Positions 38,901-50,983 of a stretch of 64,000 nt of DNA are shown one piece after another. The position numbers and the translations under genes are program-made. This DNA comes from Hypomesus transpacificus (lineage: Eukaryota > Chordata > Actinopteri > Osmeriformes > Osmeridae). The notes under the pieces are model-generated. The model ran no database searches. It was not told where the DNA came from and was given only the letters and a program-made list of their open reading frames with translations. How positions within the stretch are numbered: position 1 is the first letter of the stretch; each line of letters begins with the position of its first letter. The stretch lies in assembly GCF_021917145.1 (NCBI RefSeq), contig NC_061081.1:218442-282441 (forward strand), written 5' to 3'.

Positions 38901-41079
38901 TGTAAGCAAGTACCAGGAGAACCATGGAAAGGAACCTCAGCCAGGTACACAATTAAACCCCGACACTCTGTGTGGTTTGACATCCCTTTGGATTTTTGCA
39001 GATGAAAATGTATTTAACGTTTTAAATTATTTTTGGTAAATGTCAATTCTTTGACCCAAACCTCAGGCCATAGGTTACATTTGAATGTTTGATCTTTTCC
39101 CAACAGAGGGTGTACTGGACCTCTCAAAGAGAACCTCTGCTCCCTCGGCCCCATCATCATTGCCTACCAATCAGAACTTGTCAGGGTGAGTTCTTCTCTC
39201 ATTGGTCATCTCGTACACTTACCCCCTCATACTCATATTCTACCGAGCATTCTAAAGAGTGTGCATGTCCTATACAATAACTTGCTTGTGCATTGTGACA
39301 CCATGGCATAATGTTACCTTAAACTATCCAGGCAATTTACAAAGGTGTAAGTTAAAGTGGCTACTTTTACTTAATTAATTGTTCACATTAGGTCAGTTAG
39401 TGTCGGGTGCTGCAGTTTATTGGAAGAGTTAAAGGGTTTCTAAGCATTGATATTGTATATTAGTATGCCATGCGCTTTCATTTTTGTTTGTGCCCTATTG
39501 TTTTTTGGTGTTGCAATTCTAAAGGGTCTGACTCTCTTATCTCTTGTTGAGCGGTAACGTCACAGCTACTTCACAATAATGTTTGTCAGCTGCTCAGGAA
39601 TTAACAAAGAGGAACACTGGACTGTACATCGTTTTACCTCCTGATTTTTTACTCTGATCCAGTATGATTCTGATAACACTATCCTCAAGCATAGGACCCT
39701 CACACAAGGACTTTCAAGCTCCCGTTGGGTTACAAAACTACTGGGTGTGTGTGAGTGCCTAAGTAACCACAGCCATTCACAGACTGTCCTACTTGGTCGT
39801 GAGTGTGTGTGTATGTGAGAGACACACACTGCAGTGTGTGTGAGAAAGAAATGCTCCCAGCACAGAGTAACAGCCCATAGGCTGTCTGAGTGAGCCAAAC
39901 ATGAGATGTGAGACGCAGTGATGTTACCTACACAAGACATAAAGGAGTGGGACCCCCTCGCCAAAACCCCCCCTCTTCCCCCATCTGTGACTCTTCTCCA
40001 CCCTGACCCTGGTGTTTGGTCCTCCCACCCATAGGAGGCAGCGCAGGCAGAGGGAGGAGTACCCTGAGAGGAGCTCGGAGCTGTCAGAGGGGCTGCTGTC
40101 TAAAGCTCTAAGGGATGTTCGTTCTGGCAGTCTAGAAGAGCACAGGGCCGCTTTGCTCTACGGGATTCCGCCCCGCACGCTCAGGCAGAGCCTCGAGGCG
40201 TTAGCTGAGGGTGGGCTAAGCCTGCTATGTTGTCTGAATCCTGGAAAGGGCACCGGCAGGGATGAAGTGACGTCACATGATGTGGTGTCTGCAATGCAAG
40301 GTGGAGAGGCACGACTCCTACTGCAGAGGGTGGCGGCGTGGGCGGAGCAAGCGGAACTTGGAGGAGGGATCGTGGAGAATCAGGAAATCAGTGGCGTTTC
40401 GTCCTCGGCGTCCTGTCTTGATCCGAGAAGCCTCCTGAAGGTGCTGGGTTACTCCCATCCTCAGCTCAGGGATGACCTCAGCTCTCCAACAAGCCCCACT
40501 CCCAGCAGTGACCCTCCCACTCCTCTTCGCATCCCACAGGTCCGTTCATCCAATCCACCCAGACCGAGCAACCTCGAGCCCTATAGCCTGGCTGAGAGCC
40601 TGCAGCTCCACACTTCCCCAACTGAGGGGACCTCCATTGGTACTGCAGCCAGACCCACAGCAGTCAAGCTCAAACCCCACCTCCTGCTTGACGTGTGTCT
40701 TGGCGGAGCAGACATGTCACCCTGCCGCCTGGCTATACGCAGTTCTTCAGTCGATGATTCTGAGGAAGGAGGGGATCGTCGGGACAAGGACAAGCAGCCG
40801 AGGAAGAAGCGTGGACGCTACCGCCAATATGACCATGACCTGCTGGAGGAGGCCATTACAATGGTGATGGGAGGCCGCATGAGCGTGTCAAAGGCCCAAG
40901 GGGTTTATGGGATTCCCCACAGTACGCTGGAGTACAAGGTGAAGGAACGATCTGGAACACTCAAAATTCCACCGAAAAGGAAACCTGTCACCTCCCGCCC
41001 AACCGACCCTGGAACCCTCGCTGGTTCCACAAACTCAGGGACATCTGCCTCAACTGCTGCTGTCGTCAAGAGGTTCTAG
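35927..41079 (+). CDS. lcorl: LCORL (ligand-dependent nuclear receptor corepressor-like), short isoform with psq helix-turn-helix
   Basis: Exons 35927-36026, 37910-37975, 38133-38212, 38322-38448, 38717-38944, 39107-39185 and 40035-41079 join in phase to 574 residues. The N-terminus is a Cys/His-rich LCOR-family module ([35 protein letters not shown]). Two CtBP-binding-type motifs follow, PLDLT near residue 182 and VLDLS near 204. The last exon ends with a pipsqueak-type helix-turn-helix (about 480-540; [31 protein letters not shown]). An earlier degenerate copy ([17 protein letters not shown]) lies near its start. LCOR and LCORL are nuclear corepressors that recruit CtBP and HDACs. Adjacent ncapg and fam184b in the human orientation identify this as lcorl rather than lcor. 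The poly(A) signal at 43530-43535 would give a 2.4-kb 3' UTR. Confidence 0.9.
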
Positions 41080-44000
41080 GCCCATGACTGGTATTGAACC
41101 CTCAACACTTGAATTCTCCAACTCTCACAGGTTAAATGTATTATGTACTGGGAACACTTGTTGAACACAAACCATGCCTTTGAAACTGAGATTATGATTC
41201 AGGTATTTCACAGACTGTATGTTGAAATGTGATATATAACGGCTTTTCTTTGTTGGTCTTGGGGGATCATATCCCATCCTATTTGTTTTCAAAAACCCGA
41301 AACAATTCAATGTTGAACCTCTGTCAGGACTATCAAATCAAAGTGTCTGACAGTTCTGAAGTACACTTAGTATTACCCCATCACGTGATGTACATTGAGG
41401 GTTGATTATATTCCCTCTTTCAACTACTGTGTGACTCACACCTGCAGGGATAGGGTATACATATGGTATACACTAGTGATCATGTGTGGCTTTCACGTTC
41501 TGCTAGTATGGGAATATTCAGGTTTGATTTAACTTTAAAAGCTCCTGATTGGAGTTGCCTCTCTTTCTATAGCTTACCAAGCTAACAACGGACAAGAAAA
41601 TGCAAACCAACAAAGATGGATCCATTGTAACCGAATGAGGCATGCTCTTGTATGCTATTTAGCTGTTGACCAGGTCAACTGTGTTTTTAAGAAATTTGTT
41701 TAACCAAGGTGGATATATCCCAATATTAAGTGTTTGTTTCCTTTTAATGTGAAATCTAATCAGAATAACGCACCAAGTTTAGTTGGAATGCAAACATGAA
41801 GCATGTTTGGTAAAGCTTGGAAATGGTAGTTTATTGTGAAATGTGTATTCTCTCACTGAAATTTGCAAAAGGTTTGCATCTCTATACCACAGAAAACCAC
41901 TCTAAAACCTCACATGACATATCTGCTGCTGGTAACTCACCTTTTTAATTCTTTAAAAGTTTTATCTTCTCTGTTGTTATCCAAATCCGAGAGTGGGATT
42001 CTGTATTTGCCGCCTTCTGCTTTTACCAAAATGTTCCTTGGGTCACTTGACAGCTCGTCACAAAGGTTTCTTTCACTCCGTTTCTGGGTTGTTGGGCTGT
42101 CTGCCTCTAAACTTCTGGTTATCTGCTTTTCTCTTTTTTTTTCTGAGCTAACTGACTGTCTGGTTGGAGCCTTTTCTTTGGATTCACACCTTCTTACTCT
42201 GTCTGAGCTACGTACATGCCTACATATGGACACAACATGAAGCTTTGATCACTCAAGGAACACCCAAGTGTAAACGCTCATACAGAAACAAGCCATTTAT
42301 GGGAGGGAAAATTGATCCATACAACAATGTTTGTTGACATTAAATTATGATAATTTAATCATCTCAAAATCTGAGAAAGAAATAATGGTTAAGTGGCATT
42401 GCAGGTGATGGTGGTGTTTCTGCCTGTTTGTATATGTATTTGTCCTTGCGGTGTTATTACTATTTTGTAAGTCGTTTTGTGTGTTCTCTGAAAAATGTAG
42501 GTTATAAGTCATTTGTTGCTTTACTTCGTATACTGAGATCCACCTCAGGTCTAATGTTGAAAACTAGTAACCCTGGCAACTGAACCACTACTGAATGTTT
42601 TTTGCTCATAATAGTACACTAGTGCCTGTCTGAAACTACAGCTAACCTCAGCACGTAATTCTCTGGGAAGTGCTTTTCATATCAATATGGCCACAGATAC
42701 ATATTGATTGATAAGCTTGAAATTAGTTAAAAGCTGCATAATTGTAGTTTAAAACTAGTCATTTTGCAGTAATTCCACTTTACCAAACGGTTAACTTTTA
42801 ACTATAGGCCTACCTGTACAAGGTTTGTTATTACTCAACATCTTACAAATCTATCAAATTGCTAACTGAAATCCCATATTGATGCATTAATCAATTGCAC
42901 TATTATAAATTATTGATGTTTTCAAATTAGTGTACGGCAGTGTTTTGTGTTAGCGTTTGCTGTGAATGTACTTATTGAATGTGCTTCAGTATTGTGAGTC
43001 TAATGGTTAAATGTTTTGTTAAAGTTATTGATTTGTAATGAAGCACTTTGAAGCAATGTAAAATATGTATGCTGCAACTGCATGAACACGCTACTTAAAT
43101 GTGATTTGAATTTATATAATCTACAACTTGTTTCCCTTGTCCCCCCCTAAAAGAAAGATGTTGAAATAACGTTTGTCTTCATGAATATATGACAACGTCC
43201 CACAGCAGTTTGCAATGCTGACTTTATAACCTAATTTGATGAATTGTTTTGATCTTCAATCGTAGTTTTTAAATAATGTTTTAATAGATTAAATAGGATA
43301 TTTCCTGTCAAGTCCGTTAAGGACACGTCCTTAACTGCCGTTCTTGCACTGCAGCCCAACTAAGAAATAGGGAATTACTTCTTTAGCAGTTTGTTTTGAG
43401 AAGAAGTTTTAAAAGATGTATTGCTTGTGGAACTTAAATCATTTGACAGTTGTAAGAAGTGCAACGATTTGATTTTTAAATGTTTTTAAGCGTTGCTACA
43501 ATCGCATTTTCTGCCCTCGGCAACTCATCAATAAAATCTATTCTGATCAAAATGGTTCTTCAGCCATCATGGGGTCATTTTAACTTAGTGGGGAAGAGCT
43601 TAGCAGATGTATAACATTTAATTTTCCTCAAGATGTATTATTTTGTGGAATCTTGATAAGCACATGGACTCAACATTTTGTACTTGAAACCTTTTTGCTG
43701 TCTAGAATGTTTAATTTAGAACATCTTAAACTCGCTGCTCAACTTTAATAATCATCTTTTTTTCTGTCTAGCTTGCAGTTGCCAACCAATTCTGAAGAAA
43801 GTCAGTGTGAAGCAGAAGATGCCGGGATGCTGGAAACCTTAAATGGATGCAAGTCTGCATTGCAGGCGGTTCTCCAAATGCTCTGCCCAGTCCACCGCTC
43901 ACTGCTGCAGCAGATCTTAACAGTAGCCTTCCAGGAGCATCGCTGGGCTTTTGCTTGCACCCATCGCCAACTCACTCAGGCCGAATCTCATTGCTGCCAT

Positions 44001-47000
44001 CGGGCAGGGGAGCTGCAGGACGGCACGCCCCCTCCACCACCCTTCAACGATAGCAATTCCCATAGCAGAGCCCCTACCTATTCCTCTAGTGACTGTAACG
44101 GTCAAACCGATAGTCTAGCCACCCGTTTGTCATTAGACTGTAATGCCCATAGTAGCGCTCCTCTCACCTTCAGTGACACACAGGTTCCTTCAGTAAGTGG
44201 CTGCTGCTGTGTGCAGAGCTGCAGAATGGCAGCCGACCCGGGTAGTCCTGTTTGTGTCTGCTTGAAGAGCCTCCAGTGCCTCCCCTGCCAAAGCCTGGCC
44301 GTTGGACGCATCAACAAAGTGGTTTGCGCCTTCACGTCCTCCTCCTCCTCTTCATCCCCTTCTTTGTGCCCTACCTCCAAATTATGTCCCACTTCCTCTG
44401 TGTGCCCTGCTTCAACTGTCTGCTGTAGTAGTTCTCACAACCCTCTGCCTTGCGCCTGCTGCTCAGAACATACGTGTTTGGTTAGAGATACAGCAGAGGG
44501 AAGTAGAGAAGTAAGTGGAGGCAAAGATCCCCAATGTTCTGTCGTCCTAGTAAGGGAGACACCCCGTAGTCCCTCCCCTCCCCCGCTGTCTCCCATCCCC
44601 TCAGACATCAATGGAAAGGCAGAGGAAAAGCCTCCCTCCCTTCTACACCACAGAGACGAAGGGGAAGATGTCCAAGACCATTATATGGAGAGCAACGGCC
44701 AACAAGGAGTGAGTGCAGATGTGGAAATCATAAAATATCCAGAGTGTAAAATACCTGAGCAGAGTCAAGCAGAGCAGAACCAAAGTGGTATTTTACTGCA
44801 AGATGTGGTTGATCGCTTCAGCGAGAAACTGGAGACAATCAAACCTCAGGAAAAGGACCTTCCCCTACCCTCGTTATCCAGTCAAAGCCTTGAAAAAGGT
44901 CTCAACTTGTGCTCCTTATCCAATCAGAGCCTGGAATCGCAAAAAGAAGCCCACCTAAATGAGATCATCACCACGTGTCTGTATCAAGACAAAAATAACG
45001 ATTACAACCTCAGTGATCTCTTTCACAGTCACGACATCAACGCGAACCAATCACCTAAGACACGTTTTCGCCGGCTACAAGAGGCACGTGCAGCCATGAG
45101 GAAGACGCCTGACCAGCCCTCTACTCGAAGACACACCCTTGAAATCAAACGCGAGCTGGCGAGACTTGATCCAAACAATTGCTGGAGAAAGCGGTCTCTT
45201 GGAAGGAATGGCAAATCGAAAGATGGCAGTGCTGTTGCATCCCCTCCAATTAACTCCTCCTGTGAGACAAGCCCTGTGAAAGAAGAAATGGAGGGAATCA
45301 GAAAGAATAACATTGCCAAATTGGAGAAAATGACACCGGACTGGGAGAGTACCAGAGTCAGAGAAGAGGAAGAGGTTGATAAAATCCCAATTGGAGAGAC
45401 AGACACTCTGACAGAGGAAAGAAGAATAGAGAGAGGGACACAGGATGTGGTTAAGAGCAACATCAGTGAGGTGGTTGAAATGAAGAAAGAGGAAGGACAG
45501 GGTAGGGGTGTCTCGGAGGAGGAAAGTATAGAGAGATTGAACAAAGAGGCTCAATGGAACCGGGTCACATTAGATGAAGGACAGAAGAGCGGTGTAGGAG
45601 AGGAGGTAAAGACTGTGATAGTCACAGAGGAGGTAAAAATGGAGATGCTTACAGAAGATGAGGGAAAGGGGATGGCCAATATGGAGGGGGGAACATCTGT
45701 GGACAATCAAACGCCATCAACCACACTGCAGCTAAACACCATAGCTGAAATTGTGGTTAAGGATGAATCAGAAACACCAAGCAGTGACAAAGCCTATGGC
45801 CATTACTTGCCTGAAATCCCGAGGACGCATAAACAGCTTCTTACTCTAAGCCATGACAATGATTCACTTACTAGAGCCAGTGGTCAGGGTAAAAGAGGTA
45901 GACCAGAAAGGAAAGATGTGCCTATGTCCATTCAAGGAAAATCAAGGAGAAACACGGTTCAGAGATCCAGGAGACAAATAGTTCCTCCACAGCGGTTTTC
46001 CTCGTATGTCACAGAGCCAAGGAAAATGTACTTTGCTGCTTGTTTCTCTGAGAGCATCTTTAGCCAGAAAACATTAAAGGACAGGCCTCTTACTGACAAT
46101 GGGTCAGATGCATCCTACTCACAAACGGCTAGCAATAATATCCATAAAGCCAGAGAAGAACCTCTGCACTCCATGCCTCAGCTTGAAAGACAGGAAAATG
46201 AGATGAATGCCAGTGAGTGTCTGCTGGGAGAACGTCCAGGAAGTCCCCCCATTGTGCTAGTGTGTCAGAGTGTTCAAGTCACAGTACCCTCTGCTGAAAA
46301 GAGTTCACCAAAACACTCCTTGCAGAAAAGGACAGATGTTAGGAAAAGTGTAGCGAGGCCTAATGGACGGTTACAATCCCCACCAACAAAACGTTTAAAT
46401 TCAGAATCCAAATTAGGCATTAAATCTCCCAAGGACCATTCAAAGCAAAAAGGAGACTTGACCTCTGACAACACCACTATTTCAGCCAAAAGCCAAGACA
46501 CCCAGTACATCAGTCCAATAAAACTGATGTTTGTGTCTCCAGTGGGTGAAGATGGGGTTAGATACATTCTACGGTCAGCAGTTTCTGGCTCCGATGGACA
46601 GGGAGAGGAAACATTTGACCCATGTGAGTCGTCGTCATGGGCTGGAACACCTGAAAAGACCAAGAGTCCACTTGTGGAGCATATTGCTTTACTGCCAAAG
46701 AGGAGTCCTACAAAATCTGGAGAGGGTAGCCCATCAAAACAAGCTGTCATCACTGACACTTACAGATCAACTGGCTCACTGAATGGTATTGGTGGTGAGA
46801 GGCAGGAGGGCCCCCTGCCTTTTCACGAAACCACGCTAAAGAGGCGTCCAGGGCGCCCCAAGAAGTTGGGTCCTCAACTGGAGAAAAGGGAGAAGAGGCC
46901 AATTGGTAGGCCGCCAAAGCAGAAGTGTGTGGATCAAGCATCATGCGGCCCTGGAACTGATGGGGCCAGTTTTGTTAATCCAAAAAGAGCTCCTGAACCG

Positions 47001-49157
47001 GATATGGAGGATAAACCCAACAAGAACCTTAAAATTACAGTGGTTTATGGACGGTCAAGAAGAAGCAAGAGGCTAGTGTTAGAGGACTCAGGTCTCCTCC
47101 AGACAAGCATGATTGAGTCTCCTAAGGTTGTAAGCACAAATGCCCACTTGGACAAAACAAATGTGTTTCAGGACAATATTGTAAAGGATGCTCCACTAAT
47201 AGTGGAAGATTTGAATTTTGTCAGGCCTGTGAAAGATAGAAGAGAGGCCCCTCACTCCAGCAGCAACATCAAATGTCAAAAGTTTAAAGGTGGAGTACCT
47301 ATGAGAAAACCAGGGAGACCTGCTAAAGTCAAGATTTCTGGAATATCAGTCACTGTAACCACAGTTTCCCCCAGACAATGCAAGATCCACATTAACAGGG
47401 ATGCCAGAGAATCTCCACAGAGAATCCGTAAAAAGCTCCTGCCAGAGTTCCAGCCTTCCAAAGATCCTAAGACAATCAGTGTTCAAACAAGCAACGACGG
47501 CACTCAAACCGAAAACAAGGAAGACTCTAAGGACAGTAGGAAAGAGCGTCCTCTACCTGTGCGTCATTCTGTAAGAGTGAGGAAGCCCTCTGTTTATTTG
47601 CTGCACTCTGTTGCCACGTCTAGGTCATACAGCCACAGTACAGCTTTATTGCGGCGTTCCAGACAGCTCTTACTAAACAAAGCCAGCAGCCAGAGGAAGC
47701 AGGAGGAAGCTCAAGGGGGAGGGGAGACCTCTGGGGAGAAACCGCATCTATATGTGCAGGCTGGGAAATGGAATGAAAGAAAACAGGTGTGTCAAGATTT
47801 GAGCCATGTGGCAGGGGTATCCATGGACTCTATATTCCCTCAAAGTGGTACTTTAAAATGGTGGGCAGTGTCAACCCAGGAAAAGACCCTGAACCAAGAG
47901 CTGGCACGAAGGATACGTCTCGTCTCTGAAACCTGGATCTCTGACACCCATACTAACCAGGAAAGGACATCTTTGAAAACTAGGGTGTCTGTGAAAGCTT
48001 CCTCCACATCTACAAAAAGGCCAGAGCCCATTTCCATGGTCAGGATGCTGTTTGACTGTCCTCCTACCAAGCCAAGGTCCTGTAGCATGGGCCAGCTTTG
48101 TTCCTGGTTTATGCAGACTACAGAAACCCAGTCCTTGGCCATTGTCAAAAAGGCAAGCACTCGAAACCCCTACGAGGTTATGCACTATCCACATGTTACC
48201 AACAGGGGCAGCGTTTCCCCAAGCCCACAGGCTGAAAGACTGCGCAAACATGTCAAAAAGTTTGCTACGGCAGTTCCTAAGAGTCCAACCGAGCACCGAC
48301 AAGCACAGGAAAGATTATGGTATAGGAGCAGGCGGATTGTCAAACACCAACTCTTTGCTTCAACAGTGGCCCCTGGGAGGTTATGTCAGAGAGCACGGTG
48401 GTGGAAGAGGAGAGGAATGGGAAATTACCTGTCCAATCTGCTTAGAGTGAAGTCAAAGTTTCTGACCAGGAGAGAGAGAGTCAATCGGCCAAAAAGACAA
48501 ACAAATCACATGAGACTGATTAAGCGAGGGATCCCTGCAAACAAATTCCCTGAGCAGGTGAAGTTCTCTTTAAAGTCCAGTGAGAAACCATTCTCTTCAA
48601 CTGCAACAGATCATTCTTTTGATGATTTAGAGAACATTTGGCCTGCCAGTCCTGCTCCCTTGACTGAAGAAATGGCGGATATTCCGAAAGCGCAGCGACT
48701 CAGCTCTAAAGCTTGGAGCCCAGAGACCTTGAAAGAATGCAAAGTATTCTTAAAGAAGATCAACTCTCCAGACACAGAGTCCACCGCTGAAGAGGACTGG
48801 GACACTTGTACTGTGATGTTAGATGATGGCTCACCTTCCGCGTACTGCCCTAATGGAGGGAGAGTGGAGGGTGGAGAAAGGGAGGACAATAAAGCTGTGA
48901 AAATGCAGAGAAAGAAGAGAATGAAAAAGAGGACAAAGACGAAGGAGTCAGATTGCTCCTCACTAAATGAGACGGATCAGGATGGTGTGGGGGCAGGCAT
49001 AAGGAAAGGCAAGCAGAGAAGCTTCGAAAAAGTCGCCAGTGAATCACTGCTGCCATCACCAGCAAAGTTGATAAGACAGTCCCAGGGAAGGGGCCTAACC
49101 GGGCTGAGATGGCGTGACTTTGTAGTGGGTAATTACATCCCTTCCTCAGTTTTGTAA
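35927..49157 (+). CDS. lcorl: LCORL long isoform, PALI2-type PRC2 accessory protein
   Basis: The same first six exons as the short form (35927-39185) can splice to a 5.4-kb terminal exon at 43772-49157 (TCTGTCTAG|CTTGCAG), in the same phase, giving 2021 residues. Mammalian LCOR and LCORL have equivalent long forms, PALI1 and PALI2, which bind and stimulate Polycomb repressive complex 2. This exon carries several AT-hook-like motifs ([10 protein letters not shown] near residue 1252, [10 protein letters not shown] near 1270, [10 protein letters not shown] near 1405). The last is followed by a well-structured segment ([20 protein letters not shown] near 1416) that may be the PRC2-contact region; that assignment is inference. 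It lacks the psq domain, so the isoforms share corepressor motifs but differ in DNA-binding ends. A GTAAGC donor overlaps the stop codon, so a further short exon (49226-49262) is possible. Confidence 0.88.
41937..42233 (-). other. Coding-like antisense ORF in the lcorl 3' UTR/intron
   Basis: On the strand opposite lcorl a 98-codon frame encodes a hydrophilic, Ser/Lys/Arg/Glu-rich peptide (including [20 protein letters not shown]). It reads into a perfect donor (AAAAG|GTGAGT at 41946/41945). An acceptor-like TATGTAG lies at about 42220. No continuing exon was found on either side, and the product is not recognised. It could be an exon of an antisense gene, a relic, or chance. Confidence 0.25.
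43530..43535 (+). terminator. Poly(A) signal for the lcorl short isoform
   Basis: AATAAA follows a long AT-rich non-coding stretch from 41080 and lies 237 bp before the acceptor of the long terminal exon. This fits alternative polyadenylation deciding between the two isoforms. Confidence 0.6.
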
Positions 49158-50632
49158 GCATTCTTTATCAAACTGGAAACGCATCACTAACGAGTGTTTG
49201 TTACTTTGACCGTTTGTCTTTACAGGCAGCTCGAAGTGAAGCTATACTCCTCCATCCTTTAGTGACTGCGGTAAACCGGGTGCCTTCAGACATTCAGCCA
49301 ACCAGAGACTGCCGTTTCCCCCCCAGTCTCGCACCCAGCAATTATGTAGCAGAAGCCTAACTTAACGAAAAAGCTTGAGGTTGCACTATTTTTAATGTTC
49401 TGTTTCCCGTCCTGCATCTTAAGTCAGTGGATGTCTACAGATTCCCCCCCCCCCCCCCTCCCCAACACCTTTCAGTTTGTATGAAACATCCTACCACAGT
49501 GTAAACAGTAGTTTGATAGAATTAAAAGCACTTCGATTGTGCCCATTCAGAGCGGCCATATTTAATGAAGGAGAAATGTTAATGTTATTTTTTGTGAGGG
49601 AATGCCCCCCCCCCCCCTCCCCCCTTTATATACCTCATTATAATTCGACTCTGCTTTCGCTAGGAGGTTGTCATATAGCTTTAGTTTTAGGGCAGTGGTT
49701 TTTGGAACAATGCCCTGCTAGAGTTGAGTAGCCTTGCCTGCAACAAAATCTGAAATATCTTTATAAACTCAGAACTCCTTACCTCACTCAATATCAAGTA
49801 TTGTGTGAACATTCATTTACTAAGCCTAATCTGTGAGCTGTCAAATGCATTAAAGTGTAATACTTTTTTATATAACTAATTCTCATCAGGCCTCAGAGTA
49901 TACTTAGGTACTATATGACGTGATGCAGTGGTTAGCTTATAGAATGTTTGTAGCGAGAGTATTTTGACGATAATTCTGTTTTCACACAAAGCATTAATAC
50001 ACGTGTCATCAAGCCTGTCTGTTGCACTATCCCAAACAGAGATTGTTAACCCTGTAGCTCCTCCTATCCTATATGATGCACATCCTTAGTTCCCCCTCCC
50101 TGTGTTAAATCTAGTTCCTCCTATTAGGTGCAATACGTTTATCACAAATCGTTAAATCTATATATTAGAACAATGCTACTTTTCTTGTTGACGTTCTGAA
50201 GACTGGCTGATATGGATCTTAAGTCACATTGCAGTATCACTTTTTTTGTATGTTTGTATGCAGGTGTGTGTATATGAGTCTAAGGGAGTAAATATACTCA
50301 TATGGAGTTATTCTCTCTTCAGATTCTTTTGACAGCGATGGACTGTATTTACTTTGTTAGCTGACAGATACATTGTCTTGGGTTTGAAAAGCAGCTGTCC
50401 AACCTGACCCCAGGATCTGTCTCGTGGGTTATGGGGCCCCACAGCATGTGTGCCTGTTGTAAGTCATTCTGTGATTGCCATTTCAACATGGGAGGAGGGC
50501 CTCTGTCAAGTCAACTATACAACCATACTCCCTCAGTTGAAGTACTTGGTGCTATGTATACTTGCTGTTATGTTTTCTTTTAAGTGTTTTTATATGTGAC
50601 CCTACAGATGTAACAGAGACTGTCACTAGAAC

Positions 50633-50638
50633 AATAAA
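50633..50638 (+). terminator. Poly(A) signal for the lcorl long isoform
   Basis: AATAAA lies about 1.5 kb after the long-isoform stop codon, followed by T/GT-rich sequence (TTCTTTTGTTATATACATTTG). It faces the ncapg signal at 50731-50726. Confidence 0.75.
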
Positions 50639-50725
50639 GATTCTTTTGTTATATACATTTGTTACGGACAGTGGAATGTCTAATGTTACTTTGCATGCAA
50701 AACCACAATTTGTTCAAAGATTTTT

Positions 50726-50731
50726 TTTATT
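50726..50731 (-). terminator. Poly(A) signal of ncapg
   Basis: AATAAA on the minus strand lies about 255 bp after the ncapg stop codon. Its distance from the convergent lcorl signal is under 100 bp, so the two 3' ends nearly touch or overlap. Confidence 0.65.
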
Positions 50732-50983
50732 GATATAAAAGTTACTTTCTATTCTACTTCAAGAATAGAAAGACAGAACATTGGGATTGCAGTTAAGAAT
50801 AAAATCCATTGCAAAAACCCATTTCAGATGAGACAAATGAAAACATACTTTCTTACTATTAGACAGAACCCCCCCCCCCCAACCTAACCCAATTACCTCT
50901 TACATTTCCACCATTTTGTTAATCCATGTAGTTGAGGTGGTACTGAGATCATGGATGGTTGACTAGCGTGAAGTCAGTCTGAC

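Noticed and set aside
43847..48889. Various ORFs overlapping the lcorl 5.4-kb exon on both strands
   Set aside because: They are in other frames of a well-supported 1794-codon frame that joins in phase to the upstream exons.
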